A DNA stretch of 64,000 nucleotides from Streptomyces specialis (GTDB lineage Bacteria; Actinomycetota; Actinomycetes; Streptomycetales; Streptomycetaceae): the NCBI RefSeq assembly GCF_001493375.1, contig NZ_LN929894.1:447013-511012 (forward strand). Reading direction: 5' to 3'. A program made the position numbers and the translations under genes. The notes beneath the pieces are model-generated. The model saw nothing but the letters and a program-made list of their open reading frames with translations, was not told where the DNA came from and searched no databases. Shown here piece by piece: positions 8,965-18,196 of this stretch (within the stretch, counting starts at the first letter, position 1; each line of letters starts with the position of its first letter).

Positions 8965-9554
8965 TGGTACTCCTCGGGAGGTGCGGATGAGGGGGTGTAG
9001 AGCAGGGCGTTGAGGGCGGCGGCGGCCACGGCCGAACCACCCTTCTCGGAGATGTTGCTGACGGCGGGCAGGCCGCTTTCGCGCAGCGCCTGCTTGCTCT
9101 CCGCCGCGCCGACGAAACCGACCGGCAGGCCGATGACGAGCGCGGGCGCGGCGTCCAGGGCGATCAGCTCGAACAACGCGGTGGGCGCGCAGCCGATCAC
9201 CCACACCGCGCCCGGACCGACCTCGGCCAGCGCCAGCCGCACGGCGTGCGCCGAACGCGTCAGCCCGGGACCGGCCTTGGCGTCCGCCAGCCGGCAGACG
9301 GTCTCCCGCCGGGTGATCCCGGCCGCGACCATCTCCACGTCCGTGACCACCGGCGCACCCCCGTGCAGCGCGCGGTGCGCGGCGCGCAACGCGCCCTCGT
9401 CGGCGACCAGATCGGTCAGGTAGCCGAGATCGGCACTGGAGTGGATGACCCGCTCCACGACGGCCCGGGTCAACGGCGGCAACCCGGAAGTGTCCACGCG
9501 GGAACGGAGGATGCGGTAGGACTCCTCCTCGATGGGATGAACGACACGCGTCAC
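8961..9554 (-). CDS. cobH: Precorrin-8X methylmutase CobH
   Basis: A 197-residue isomerase that moves the C11 methyl to C12, converting precorrin-8 (or its cobalt form) to hydrogenobyrinate or cobyrinate. Family features are HPIEEESYRILRS at the N-terminus, the catalytic His region ERVIHSSADLGY (residues 36-47), DVEMVAAGI, and the C-terminal VWVIGCAPTALFEL...GLPVGFVGAAESK. GTG at 9554 is chosen because AGGAGA lies 7 nt upstream and because it overlaps the ferredoxin stop by 4 bp. The longer open frame upstream belongs to the ferredoxin region in another frame. The stop overlaps the cbiX start. Confidence 0.95.
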   Translation of the reverse strand: MTRVVHPIEEESYRILRSRVDTSGLPPLTRAVVERVIHSSADLGYLTDLVADEGALRAAHRALHGGAPVVTDVEMVAAGITRRETVCRLADAKAGPGLTRSAHAVRLALAEVGPGAVWVIGCAPTALFELIALDAAPALVIGLPVGFVGAAESKQALRESGLPAVSNISEKGGSAVAAAALNALLYTPSSAPPEEYQ

Positions 9555-9787
9555 GGCATCTCCTGGTAGGGGCGGGACGTCATCCGCGGCCCGCCGGCCG
9601 GGGGTTCGTCGGTCAGGTCGATCGCGTCCACCGGGCACACCTCGACGCACTCGGCGCACCCCGTGCACAGGTCGGCACGGACCAGCAGGGTGCCGCCGAG
9701 CGGGCGGATCGCGTGCGTGGGGCACGTCAGCAGGCAGGCGCCGCAGCCCGCGCAGCGGTCGGTCACCCGCACGGGCGCGGTGGCCAT
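9551..9787 (-). CDS. Two-[4Fe-4S] ferredoxin in the cobalamin operon
   Basis: A 78-residue ferredoxin with two cluster motifs, CAGCGACLLTCP (residues 12-23) and CTGCAECVEVCP (about 41-52). These are the two CxxCxxCxxxCP patterns of bacterial-type ferredoxins. Its start overlaps the stop of the cbiG-cobJ fusion, and its stop overlaps cobH, so it is translated with the corrin enzymes. In this setting it probably donates electrons to a corrin-ring step, perhaps ring contraction or cobalt reduction; that role is an inference from position. Confidence 0.92.
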   Translation of the reverse strand: MATAPVRVTDRCAGCGACLLTCPTHAIRPLGGTLLVRADLCTGCAECVEVCPVDAIDLTDEPPAGGPRMTSRPYQEMP

Positions 9788-11475
9788 CACGCCTGCCACC
9801 GGTAGCCGCGCGGCGTGACCATGCGTCCGGCCACGACGCGGGTCGCGGAGTTGCCGACCAGCACCACCGTCATCATGTCCACCGTTCCCGGGTCGAGCGC
9901 GGCCAGCGTCGTCAGCGCCCACGACTCGTCCGGCCGGGACGCGTTGCGCACCACCCCGACCGGCGTGTCCGGCGCGCGGTGACCGGCCAGCAGCTCCAGC
10001 GCCTTCGGAAGCTGCCAATCCCGGCCCCGGCTGCGCGGGTTGTAGAACGTCACCACCAAATCGGCGGACGCCGCCGCCCGTACCCGGCGCTCGATCACCT
10101 CCCACGGCGTGTGCAGGTCGGAGAGGCTGATCGAGACGTGGTCGTGCCCCAGCGGAGCGCCCAGCACGGCCGCCGCGGCCAGCGCGGCCGTCACGCCCGG
10201 GACGCCCACCACGTCGATGTCCTCCGACGCCCCGGCCAGCGCGGGCGACGCCATCGCGTACACGCCCGCGTCGCCGCTGCCGACCAGCGCGACCGCGTAC
10301 CCGGCCCGCGCCTCCTCGACGGCGGTGCGGGCCCGTTCCTCCTCGGCGCCGAGCCCGGACTCCAGCACCCGGGCGCCGGGGCGGATCAGGTCACGGACGC
10401 GGTCGAGGTACTGATCGAGCCCGACCACGACCGCCGCCCGCCGCAGTTCGTCCGCCGCACGCGGCGTCAACAGGTCCCGCGCGCCCGGCCCCAGGCCCAC
10501 CACGGCCAGCCGCCCACGCGGGCGCCGCCGGGCGACCGCGCAGGTCGCCATGGCCGACTTCCGCTTCTCGGCGACCAGTTCGCCGCCCGGGCCGGCACCG
10601 GTCAGCGCCGCGGCCTCCGCGACCGACGCGGTCCCGACGGCGGCGAGCGGCGCGTCCGACGGGTTGGGCACGGACACGGCGGCCAACTCCTCGGCCGGGT
10701 AGGTCCACAGCTCCACCCCCAGCCGCCGTGCCGCCTCGTTCAGCCCGGCCTCGTCGGCCTTGGCGGTCACGGTCGCCAGCGCGGCCACGCTGCGCCCGGA
10801 CAGTCCGGCCGAAGCCAGCGTCTCCTCGACGAGGGTCAGCACCTCCTCCGCCGCCACGCCCCGGCTGGCGCCCACGCCCACGACGAGGGACGGCGGGCGC
10901 AGCACGGCGGTCGTCCCGTCGTCCGGTGCCAGGAGCCGGTCGGTGACCGCGAGCGTCCACGAACCCGGGGCGGCGGCCGTCACGTTGGGCGGCAGCGCGG
11001 GCCACGGCCAGGTGGCGTCGGCCCGCAGCGTCACCGGCTCGCCGTCGAGGATCGCCCGCGACACGGCGGCGGCGGCGCCCTCGACCGGCAGGCCCAGCGT
11101 GTCGAGCCCCGGGATCCCGGCCGCGTCCGTCGCCGTGGTGACGACGGGGTCGCAGCCGGGCAGCGCCTCGGCCCCCGCGCGCGCCAGGTCGTTGGCGCCG
11201 CCCGCGTGGCCGCCGAGCAGGGCCACGGCGTGGCGGCCCGCCTCGTCCACGCAGACCACGCCGGGATCGGCCGACTTCTCGGTGAGGAGCGGCGCGAGGA
11301 GCCGCACGGTGGCGCCGGTGGCCAGGAAGCAGACGAGCTGGTCGCACTCGGCGAACGCGCGCCGCACCGCGTCACCGGCGGGCCCCTCGTAGACGCGGGT
11401 GCGGTCGGGCCACACCGTCGCCAGCCGGTCGCGGGCGGCGGCACCTGCGGCGGTGGCGGAGATCAGGCCGATCAC
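9787..11475 (-). CDS. cobJ: CbiG-CobJ fusion: cobalt-precorrin-5A hydrolase / precorrin-3B C17-methyltransferase
   Basis: A 562-residue fusion. Residues 1 to about 310 are CbiG-like: N-terminal VIGLISATAAG, central LLGGHAGGANDLA, and C-terminal domain LVVGVGASRGVAAEE with WTYPAEELAAV. CbiG opens the delta-lactone after ring contraction. Residues from about 325 to the end are a SAM-dependent CobJ/CbiH, with VVGLGPGARDLLTPRA, the second motif VALVGSGDAGVYAMAS, and VTFYNPRSRGRDWQLPKA. CobJ methylates C17 and contracts the ring. A GTG at 11475 with AAGGAG upstream gives the full CbiG domain and a 4-bp overlap with cobL. Such fusions occur in actinomycetes. No separate cobG is seen. Confidence 0.93.
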   Translation of the reverse strand: MIGLISATAAGAAARDRLATVWPDRTRVYEGPAGDAVRRAFAECDQLVCFLATGATVRLLAPLLTEKSADPGVVCVDEAGRHAVALLGGHAGGANDLARAGAEALPGCDPVVTTATDAAGIPGLDTLGLPVEGAAAAVSRAILDGEPVTLRADATWPWPALPPNVTAAAPGSWTLAVTDRLLAPDDGTTAVLRPPSLVVGVGASRGVAAEEVLTLVEETLASAGLSGRSVAALATVTAKADEAGLNEAARRLGVELWTYPAEELAAVSVPNPSDAPLAAVGTASVAEAAALTGAGPGGELVAEKRKSAMATCAVARRRPRGRLAVVGLGPGARDLLTPRAADELRRAAVVVGLDQYLDRVRDLIRPGARVLESGLGAEEERARTAVEEARAGYAVALVGSGDAGVYAMASPALAGASEDIDVVGVPGVTAALAAAAVLGAPLGHDHVSISLSDLHTPWEVIERRVRAAASADLVVTFYNPRSRGRDWQLPKALELLAGHRAPDTPVGVVRNASRPDESWALTTLAALDPGTVDMMTVVLVGNSATRVVAGRMVTPRGYRWQA

Positions 11476-12752
11476 GGGAGTGCTCCTTCTTGTCGCGGTT
11501 GCGCTCGATGCGGTTGCGCTCGCTGCGGGCCGGGGCGCGGAGCGCGCGAACCCCACAGGACGAAAACGGGGTTGACGGCGGCCAGCCGCGTCACATCGCC
11601 GGGCAGCGGGGCCAGCCGGGCGGACTGGAGCAATACGCCGTCGGGCACCAGGCCCCCGGCCGCCAGCGCCTCCCGGGCCGCCGCCACGCGGTCCAGCGCG
11701 GCCAGCGTGACGACGACCGCGCGGCGCGCGCGGCGCGCGCAGGCCGTCACGATCGCCGCCAGGTCCGCGCCCCCGCCGCCGACGAACACGGCGTCCGGGT
11801 CGGGCAGTTCCTCCAGCGCGCCGGGCGCGGTGCCGTGCACGGCCTGGACGTCCACGCCGTGCGCGGTCGCGTTGGCCAGGCAGCGGGCGACGCCGTCGGC
11901 GGTCCGCTCCACGGCGATCGCCGCCGCGCCCAGCCGGGCGCACTCCACGGCGACCGAGCCGGAGCCCGCGCCGACGTCCCACACCAGGTCTCCCAGCCGG
12001 GGCCCGAGCCGGGCCAGAGCGAGTGCCCGCACCTCGGACTTGGTGACCATCGAGTCCCGGTGCGCGAACGCGGCCTCCGGCAGCGCCCATCCGTCCGGGC
12101 CGGGCGGCGGGCCGCCGATGGTCCGCTGCGCGGGCGCCACGGCCCGCGTCCCGTCCAGGCACAGCACCACGTGCCCGCTCTCCGGCCAGTGCCGCGCGGC
12201 GGCCTCGGCGGGGGAGAGCCGGACGACGCGCTCGCCGCCGTCCGGATCGCCCCGGGCCGTGGCCACGACGAGCGTGCGCGGCACCCCGGCGGTCGCCAGC
12301 GCCGCCCCCAACTCGCCCGGCCCGGCGCCCGGTCCGGTCAGCACGGCCACCTTGGGCCGGGCCCGGCAGACGTTGACCGCGACGCGCGGGTCGCGGCCGT
12401 GCGCGCTGACGACGACGGCGTCGTCCCACGGCAGCCCGGCCCGGGCGAACGCGACGGCCACGGCGGGTGCGGAGGGCCGCACGTCGAGCGCCGCGGACCC
12501 GAACCGGTCGGCGAGCACCCGCACGATCCCGAAGAACCCCGGGTCCCCCGACGCCAGCACCACGACCCGGCCGCCGGCCCGCACCCGCTCCTCGATGGTC
12601 GTCAACGCAGGGGCGAGCGGGCCCAGTTCGACGCGCTCCGCGTCCGGTGGCAGGGTGGCCGCCGCGAGGTGGCGGCGGGCGCCGACCACCAGCGCCGCGT
12701 CGCCGACGACCGCGCCGGGGCCGCCCGTTCCCACGCCCAGGACCGTGATCAC
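11472..12752 (-). CDS. cobL: Precorrin-6Y C5,15-methyltransferase (CbiE-CbiT fusion, CobL)
   Basis: A 426-residue bifunctional methyltransferase. The N-terminal half is CbiE-like (VITVLGVGTGGPGAVVG, then VVLASGDPGFFGIVR near residue 60-75) and methylates C5. The C-terminal half is CbiT-like, with LALARLGPRLGDLVWDVGAG as the SAM motif, AIAVERTADG, and DAVFVGGGG; it methylates C15 and decarboxylates C12 acetate. GTG at 12752 overlaps the cbiD stop by 4 bp. The open frame further upstream lies within cbiD and is not used. Confidence 0.95.
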   Translation of the reverse strand: MITVLGVGTGGPGAVVGDAALVVGARRHLAAATLPPDAERVELGPLAPALTTIEERVRAGGRVVVLASGDPGFFGIVRVLADRFGSAALDVRPSAPAVAVAFARAGLPWDDAVVVSAHGRDPRVAVNVCRARPKVAVLTGPGAGPGELGAALATAGVPRTLVVATARGDPDGGERVVRLSPAEAAARHWPESGHVVLCLDGTRAVAPAQRTIGGPPPGPDGWALPEAAFAHRDSMVTKSEVRALALARLGPRLGDLVWDVGAGSGSVAVECARLGAAAIAVERTADGVARCLANATAHGVDVQAVHGTAPGALEELPDPDAVFVGGGGADLAAIVTACARRARRAVVVTLAALDRVAAAREALAAGGLVPDGVLLQSARLAPLPGDVTRLAAVNPVFVLWGSRAPRPGPQRAQPHRAQPRQEGALP

Positions 12753-13921
12753 GGCGCCTCCCGCAGCAGTCCGCCCGGCGGGGCGGCGGCGATCAGCGTC
12801 TCGCCCGTGAAGTCCACCATCGCCGCCTCCGCGACGATCCGGCCGTCCACGAACCGCTCCAGCACCCGCGCCACCCGGCGGCACAACTCCTCACCGGCCG
12901 TGGCCAGCAGACCGGCGGACTCCCACAGTTCGTACGCGTGCCGGGCCGTGTTCGCCGCCGCCACCGCGTCGGCCAGCGACGCGGGGCCGCCCACCGCCCC
13001 GGTGACCTCGGCCAGCACGCCGGTGTCCACCTTCGATCGCGTGTAGTGGGTCATCAGCACACCCGACGCGAGCTTCGTCAGCTTCCCGATCATCCCGACG
13101 AACACCACCCGGGGCAGCCCGCCCTCCACCGAACGCCGCAACGCCGCGCCCGTGAAGTCGCCGACCTCCACGAACGCCACGTCCGGCAGCCACGGCAGCA
13201 TCCGCATCGCGCCGCGCTCCGTCCGGCCGCCCGTGCACAGCACCATGGCGGGCACGCCCTGCGCCGCCGCCACGGACACCGCCTGCTCCACGCTCGCCCG
13301 CCATGACGCCGTGGAGAACGGCCGCACGATGCCCGTGGTCCCCAGGATCGAGATGCCGCCGATGATCCCGAGCCGCGCGTTCGTCGTCTTCCGCGCCCGC
13401 ACCTCGCCGTCCGGCACGCTGATCGTCACATCGACACCGTGCTCCGCGACGTCGATGACCTCCCGTACCGCCTGGTCGATCATCCGGCGCGGCACCGCGT
13501 TGATCGCCGGGCCACCGACCTCGAGTCCCAGGCCGGGCCGGGTCACCACACCGACACCGACGCCGCCGTGCAGCGCCAGCCCGGGCCGCTCGCGCCAACT
13601 CACCGTCGCCGTCAGACAGGAGCCGTGCGTCACGTCCGGGTCGTCGCCCGCGTCCTTCACCACGACCGCCTCGGCGCGCCCGGCGCGCAGCAGTTCGGCC
13701 CGGTCCACGGCGAACGTCACCCGCTGCCCGGACGGCAGCGCCACCTCGACCCACCGCTGCGGCTCGCCCGTCGTCAGGTGCAGCGCGGCGGCCCGCGCCG
13801 CCGCCGACGCGCAGGTGCCCGTCGTCCACCCGGTGCGCAGCGCCCGTTGCCGGGCCTTGGCGGTTCTCGGCAGATCCGGCTCGCGCAGCTCGGGGCCCTC
13901 CTCCGGCCGCCCCTCACTCAT
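12749..13921 (-). CDS. cbiD: Cobalt-precorrin-5B C1-methyltransferase CbiD
   Basis: A 390-residue CbiD, which methylates C1 in the cobalt-early route. Diagnostic blocks are LRTGWTTGTCASAAARAA (residues 29-46), GSCLTATVSW, GVGVVTRPGLGLEVGGPAINAVPR split across the centre, and VPDGEVRARKTTNARLGIIG. CGGRTERGAMRM lies toward the C-terminus. It starts at ATG 13921, 8 bp inside the end of cobM. CbiD is characteristic of the anaerobic pathway and stands in here for CobF, which is not seen in the window. Confidence 0.95.
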   Translation of the reverse strand: MSEGRPEEGPELREPDLPRTAKARQRALRTGWTTGTCASAAARAAALHLTTGEPQRWVEVALPSGQRVTFAVDRAELLRAGRAEAVVVKDAGDDPDVTHGSCLTATVSWRERPGLALHGGVGVGVVTRPGLGLEVGGPAINAVPRRMIDQAVREVIDVAEHGVDVTISVPDGEVRARKTTNARLGIIGGISILGTTGIVRPFSTASWRASVEQAVSVAAAQGVPAMVLCTGGRTERGAMRMLPWLPDVAFVEVGDFTGAALRRSVEGGLPRVVFVGMIGKLTKLASGVLMTHYTRSKVDTGVLAEVTGAVGGPASLADAVAAANTARHAYELWESAGLLATAGEELCRRVARVLERFVDGRIVAEAAMVDFTGETLIAAAPPGGLLREAP

Positions 13922-14759
13922 CGTGGCCCGCCTTCGCCGCCCGCAGCACGTCCCTGGCGCCGCGCTCGGCCCGCCGGAAGCCGTGGAAGTGGCCGGGGTG
14001 ATAAAGGTGCGAACGCGTGCCGGACGCCGCGAGCGCCGGGCCGACCAGGAACAACGTGTGCTTCCACAGCCGGTGTTCCTTGACGGTCTCCTCCAGCGTC
14101 TCCACCGTGCAGTCCAGGATCAGTTCGTCCTCCCACGTCGCCCGGTACGCCACGATCACCGGTGTCCGCGGGGCGTAGCCGCCCGCCAGCAGCTCCCGCG
14201 CCAACTGCCCGGAGCGCGCCGCCGACAGGAACAGCGCCATCGTCGTGCCGTGCCGCGCGAACTCCCGGACCTCCTCCCCGGCCGGCATCGGCGTCTTGCC
14301 GCCGCCCAGCCGCGTCAGGATCACCGACTGCGCCACCTCGGGAATGGTCAACTCCCGCCGCGCCAGCGCCGCGACGGCCGAGAACGCCGACACGCCCGGC
14401 ACGACCTCCACCTCGACGCCCAGCTCCTCGCAGCGGTCGATCTGCTCCTGGGTGCCGCCCCACAGGGCCGGATCCCCGGAGTGGACCCGCGCGATCCGCG
14501 TCACCTCGCCGCGTGCCGCGCGCTGGTAGACGGCGATCACGTCCTCCAGCGACATCGCCGCCGAGTCCATGATCTCCGCGCCGGGCCGGGCGTGCCCGAT
14601 GACATCCGGGTGGACCAGGCTGGCCGCCCAGATCACGACATCCGCCTCGGCGATGGCCCGCGCGCCCCGGAACGTGAGCAGATCCGCCGCCCCCGGCCCG
14701 GCCCCCACGAACGTCACCTTGCCGTGCCCGGCATGTCCCTCGACAGGCTCCTCGTTCAC
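13914..14759 (-). CDS. cobM: Precorrin-4 C11-methyltransferase CobM
   Basis: A 281-residue SAM-dependent tetrapyrrole methylase. The family motif KVTFVGAGPGAADLLTFRGA is at residues 14-33. ARVHSGDPALWGGTQEQ supplies the conserved GDP loop, and VVPGVSAFSAVAALA follows. It methylates C11 of precorrin-4 or the cobalt form. The GTG start at 14759 overlaps the cobI stop. The final 30 residues are longer and more basic than in many homologues (YHPGHFHGFRRAERGARD). Confidence 0.94.
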   Translation of the reverse strand: MNEEPVEGHAGHGKVTFVGAGPGAADLLTFRGARAIAEADVVIWAASLVHPDVIGHARPGAEIMDSAAMSLEDVIAVYQRAARGEVTRIARVHSGDPALWGGTQEQIDRCEELGVEVEVVPGVSAFSAVAALARRELTIPEVAQSVILTRLGGGKTPMPAGEEVREFARHGTTMALFLSAARSGQLARELLAGGYAPRTPVIVAYRATWEDELILDCTVETLEETVKEHRLWKHTLFLVGPALAASGTRSHLYHPGHFHGFRRAERGARDVLRAAKAGHDE

Positions 14760-15502
14760 AGCTTTCCTCCCCTTCCCGTCCGGCGTGCCGGAGCGATCAA
14801 TGTGGACAGGTAGGGGAGTTCACCGTTCTCCGGCAGCTCCCCGGCCGGGCGGATCGACTCCTCCGGCAGGCCCAGGGCCGAGCCCCACACCGCGCCCTCG
14901 GCCCGGCCGGTCTCGTGCAGCGCGGCGACCACCTCGCCCGCCAGGCGCCCGAACTTGTAGGCCACGACGGTGCCGGGCCCGCGCAGCGCCTCCCGCAGCA
15001 CTTCGGCCCCGGCGGTCACCGGCACCAGCGTCAACGGCTCGGTGCCCTCGGTCAGTACGGCACCGCCGCGCGCCGCGAGATCCTGCATGGCGGTGATGCC
15101 CGGCACCGTCTCCACCCGCAGTCCCGGCACCGACTCGCCCACGGTCTGCGCGAGATACGTGAACGTCGAGTACACGTTCGGGTCGCCGATCGTGGCGAAC
15201 GCCACCGAGCCGTGCTCCCGCAGGAGTTGGGCGACGCGTTCGCCCGCCGCGTCCCACGCGGCCTCCCGCCGCGCCCGGTCGGTGCGCTCGTTGAGCGCGA
15301 ACACGACCCGCACCACCCGCTCGGCCGGCACGTAGTGCAGCACGGTCGCCTCGGCCCGCCCGCGTTCGCCCGTGTCGAGCACGGGCACGACGACGACGGC
15401 CGCGCCGCGCAGCGCGTTCACGCCTTTCACGGTGACCAGTTCGGGATCGCCGGGGCCGACGCCGACTCCCGTCAGCAGGGGGACGGGCTCTGCGGTGCTC
15501 AT
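14756..15502 (-). CDS. cobI: Precorrin-2 C20-methyltransferase CobI
   Basis: A 248-residue SAM-dependent methylase that adds the C20 methyl to precorrin-2. Motifs are LTGVGVGPGDPELVTVKG at residues 10-27, VAFATIGDPNVYSTFTYL near 100 (the second methylase motif), and VPGITAMQDLAAR. ATG at 15502 is chosen since the sequence upstream is cobB in another frame and the normal family length results. The cobB stop overlaps this start by 4 bp. Confidence 0.95.
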   Translation of the reverse strand: MSTAEPVPLLTGVGVGPGDPELVTVKGVNALRGAAVVVVPVLDTGERGRAEATVLHYVPAERVVRVVFALNERTDRARREAAWDAAGERVAQLLREHGSVAFATIGDPNVYSTFTYLAQTVGESVPGLRVETVPGITAMQDLAARGGAVLTEGTEPLTLVPVTAGAEVLREALRGPGTVVAYKFGRLAGEVVAALHETGRAEGAVWGSALGLPEESIRPAGELPENGELPYLSTLIAPARRTGRGGKL

Positions 15503-16875
15503 GGGGTGCTTCCTGTCGTGAGGGTGTGGGCGGCGGCGCGTTCCACCAGCCGCCCGGCCGCCGAGGGCACGGCGGCCCAGTGTGTGTGCAGGTACGAGGC
15601 GTGCACCCCGTCCCGCACGAAGCCTTCGGCGCGGCGCTCCGGGTGCGTGACGCCCCACGCGGGCCGTTCGCCCGCGCCCGGTTCGACGACGGTCCGGTGG
15701 AACTCGTGTCCCCGCACCCGCGTTCCGGCCGCCACCAGCGCGTTGTCGCCCAGCGCGACCGCCGCCCGGTACCCGAGGGTCAGCCGTTCCGACATCCGGG
15801 CCGTGGCGTCCAGCACGCCGCACATCGGCTTGCCGTCCAACGACCGCGCCAGGTACAGCAGTCCGGCGCACTCGGCCGCCACCGGCGCGCCGCCGGCCGC
15901 GAGCGCGGCCACCGCCGCGCGCAGCGGCTCGTTCGCGGACAGCTCCGCCGCGTACACCTCGGGGAACCCGCCGCCGACGACCAGCCCGGCCGTGCCCTCC
16001 GGCAACGCCTCGTCGCGCAGCGGGTCGAACACCGCGACCTCCGCGCCCGCCGCCCGCAGCGCCTCGGTGTGCTCGGCATAGGAGAACGTGAACGCCGCCC
16101 CGCCCGCGACGGCGATCACCGGCCGTTCCGGAAACGTCCGTTCGGGCCGAGGCGGGGACCAGGCGTCCGGGGGCAGCGGTGGCGCGCTCCGTGCCAGCGC
16201 CCACACGGCGTCCAGGTCCACGCCGTCCCGCACTTGTGCCGCGAGCGTCGCGACGGCCGCGACCGCGTCGGCCTGCCGCTCGGCCACCGGCACAAGTCCC
16301 AGGTGCCGGGCGGGAGTCCGCACCTGCGGCGCGCGCCGCAGGACACCCAGCACCGGCACCCCGGAGGAGTCGAGCGCCTCGCGCAGCAGGCTCTCGTGGC
16401 GTGCGGAGCCGACCTTGTTGAGGATCACGCCCGCCAGCCGCACCCCGGGGTCCCACGACGCGAAGCCGTGCACGAGCGCGGCGACGGAACGCGACTGCGA
16501 CGACGCGTCCACCACCAGGACGACCGGCGCCCGCAGCAGCTTCGCCACCTGCGCCGTCGAGCCCAGCTCGCCCTCGCCCGCCGCGCCGTCGAACAGGCCC
16601 ATCACGCCTTCGACCACGGCGAGTGAGGCACCGGCCGCGCCGTTCACGAAGAGCGGCGCGATCAGTTCGGGACCGCACAGATAGGGGTCCAGGTTCCGGC
16701 CGGGGCGGCCGGTCGCCAGCGCGTGGTAGCCCGGATCGATGTAGTCCGGGCCGACCTTGTGACCGGAGACCGTCGTCCCGCGCGCGGCGAACGCGGCCAT
16801 CAGGCCGGTGGCGACGGTGGTCTTGCCGCTGCCCGAGGCGGGCGCGGCGACGACCAGGCGGGGCAGGGTCAGCAC
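15499..16875 (-). CDS. cobB: Cobyrinate a,c-diamide synthase CobB
   Basis: A 458-residue glutamine amidotransferase that amidates the a and c acetate side chains of the corrin ring. The N-terminal ATPase domain has the P-loop APASGSGKTTVATG (residues 10-23) and GHKVGPDYIDPGYH, typical of the CobB/CobQ family. The C-terminal glutaminase domain has GLVVGGGFPEVYAAELS and the nucleophile in AAECAGLLYLARSLDG. A His-containing segment GHEFHRTVVEPG completes the triad region. GTG at 16875 follows the cobO stop by 4 nt, the only non-overlapping junction in the upper part of the operon. Confidence 0.95.
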   Translation of the reverse strand: MLTLPRLVVAAPASGSGKTTVATGLMAAFAARGTTVSGHKVGPDYIDPGYHALATGRPGRNLDPYLCGPELIAPLFVNGAAGASLAVVEGVMGLFDGAAGEGELGSTAQVAKLLRAPVVLVVDASSQSRSVAALVHGFASWDPGVRLAGVILNKVGSARHESLLREALDSSGVPVLGVLRRAPQVRTPARHLGLVPVAERQADAVAAVATLAAQVRDGVDLDAVWALARSAPPLPPDAWSPPRPERTFPERPVIAVAGGAAFTFSYAEHTEALRAAGAEVAVFDPLRDEALPEGTAGLVVGGGFPEVYAAELSANEPLRAAVAALAAGGAPVAAECAGLLYLARSLDGKPMCGVLDATARMSERLTLGYRAAVALGDNALVAAGTRVRGHEFHRTVVEPGAGERPAWGVTHPERRAEGFVRDGVHASYLHTHWAAVPSAAGRLVERAAAHTLTTGSTP

Positions 16876-16879
16876 GGGC

Positions 16880-17476
16880 TCACCATTCGATGCCTCGCTG
16901 ACCCTTCTGCCCGGCGTCCATCGGGTGCTTGACCTTGCCCATCTCGGTCACCAGATCGGCGGCGTCCAGGAGCGCGGCCGGCGCGTTCCGCCCGGTGATC
17001 ACCACGTGCTGCGTGCCCGGCCGGTCGCGCAGCACCGACACGACCTCGTCGGTGTCGACCCAGCCCCAGTGCATCGGATAGGCGAACTCGTCGAGCACGT
17101 ACAGCCGGTACGTCTCCGCCGCCAGGTCGCGCTTGACCTGTTCCCAGCCTTCGCGGGCGGCGTCCTCGCTGGTGGCGATGGAGCGCTGCACCCACGACCA
17201 GCCCTCGCCCATCTTGTGCCACGCCACGCTGCCGCCCTCGCCGCTGTCGCCGAGCACGCGCAGCGCCCGCTCCTCCCCGACGCGCCACTTGGCCGACTTG
17301 ACGAACTGGAACACGCCGATCGGCCAGCCCTGATTCCAGGCGCGCAGCGCCAGGCCGAACGCGGCCGTCGACTTCCCCTTCCCGGTGCCGGTGTGCACGA
17401 CGACCAGCGGCCGGTTGCGGCGCTGCCGGGTGGTGAGTCCGTCGTCGGGAACGACGGACGGCTGTCCCTGGGGCAT
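16880..17476 (-). CDS. cobO: Corrinoid adenosyltransferase CobO
   Basis: A 198-residue BtuR/CobO-type ATP:cob(I)yrinate a,c-diamide adenosyltransferase that attaches the upper 5'-deoxyadenosyl ligand. The P-loop VHTGTGKGKSTAAFGLALR at about residues 28-46 is diagnostic. LYVLDEFAYPMHWG and HVVITGRNAP are further family blocks. The ATG at 17476 overlaps the stop of the chelatase-like gene. It ends with KHPMDAGQKGQRGIEW, the conserved tail. Confidence 0.96.
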   Translation of the reverse strand: MPQGQPSVVPDDGLTTRQRRNRPLVVVHTGTGKGKSTAAFGLALRAWNQGWPIGVFQFVKSAKWRVGEERALRVLGDSGEGGSVAWHKMGEGWSWVQRSIATSEDAAREGWEQVKRDLAAETYRLYVLDEFAYPMHWGWVDTDEVVSVLRDRPGTQHVVITGRNAPAALLDAADLVTEMGKVKHPMDAGQKGQRGIEW

Positions 17477-18195
17477 CAGGCGGCTCTCCTCACGTCTTTG
17501 ACGAGCGCGGTCACCGTGTCCGCGCGCAACTCGTCGAGGGTGACGGCCGGTCCGCCCAGCTCGCGCGCCAACGCGCCCGCCAGGCCGAGCCGTACCGGTC
17601 CGGTTTCGCAGTCCACCACGACCGACGCGGTTCCGTCGGCGGCCAGCAGGCGCGCCGCGCGGCGGGCCCGGTCCACCGGCTCGGGTCCGCCGGTGGCGCG
17701 CCCGTCCGTGATGGCGACCAGCAGCGGGCGGCGCGCCGGGTCGCGCAGCCGCTCCACCCGCAGAACCTCGCGGGCCCGCAACAGCCCCTCGGCCAGCGGT
17801 GTCCGTCCGCCCGTCGGCAGCGACTCCAGGCGGACGGCGGCGCCGTCGACCGACGAGGTGGGCGGCAGCACCACCTCGGCGGCCGACCGCCGGAACGTCA
17901 CCAGGCCCACCTTGTCGCGCCGTTGGTAGGCGTCGAGCAGCAGCGACAGCACGGCGCCCTTGACGGCGCTCATCCGCTGCCGCGCGGCCATCGAGCCGGA
18001 GGCGTCCACGACGAAGAGCACGAGGTTCGACTCGCGGCCCTCCCGCACCGACTCCCGCAGGTCGTCGCGCCGCAGGACCAGGCCGGTCCCGGACCGGCCG
18101 CGCGCCCGCTGGGGCGGCGCGGCGGCGCGCAGGGTGGCGGCCACGTGGAGCTTGCCGAGGGTGCCCCGGGGGCGGCGGTCGCCCGTGGTGCGGCC
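17476..18195 (-). CDS. Magnesium/cobalt chelatase-like protein, C-terminal VWA part (gene split by artefact)
   Basis: About 239 residues corresponding to the ChlD-like half of the fused chelatase found in actinomycete cobalamin loci. It starts in [20 protein letters not shown], typical of the linker just before the VWA domain. It then has [19 protein letters not shown], the DxSxS MIDAS motif, and later MIDAS parts [10 protein letters not shown] and [11 protein letters not shown]. It should work with CobN (and the AAA half at 18329) in ATP-driven cobalt insertion. Upstream of 18195 the DNA is adapter, so the true start lies in the other fragment; a few hundred bases or less are probably missing. 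The stop overlaps the cobO start. Confidence 0.88.
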   Translation of the reverse strand, partial: GRTTGDRRPRGTLGKLHVAATLRAAAPPQRARGRSGTGLVLRRDDLRESVREGRESNLVLFVVDASGSMAARQRMSAVKGAVLSLLLDAYQRRDKVGLVTFRRSAAEVVLPPTSSVDGAAVRLESLPTGGRTPLAEGLLRAREVLRVERLRDPARRPLLVAITDGRATGGPEPVDRARRAARLLAADGTASVVVDCETGPVRLGLAGALARELGGPAVTLDELRADTVTALVKDVRRAA

Positions 18196-18196
18196 C

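Noticed and set aside
9979..12810. 943-residue plus-strand ORF across cobJ-cobL
   Set aside because: It is antisense to two well-supported enzymes and has a shadow-type composition.
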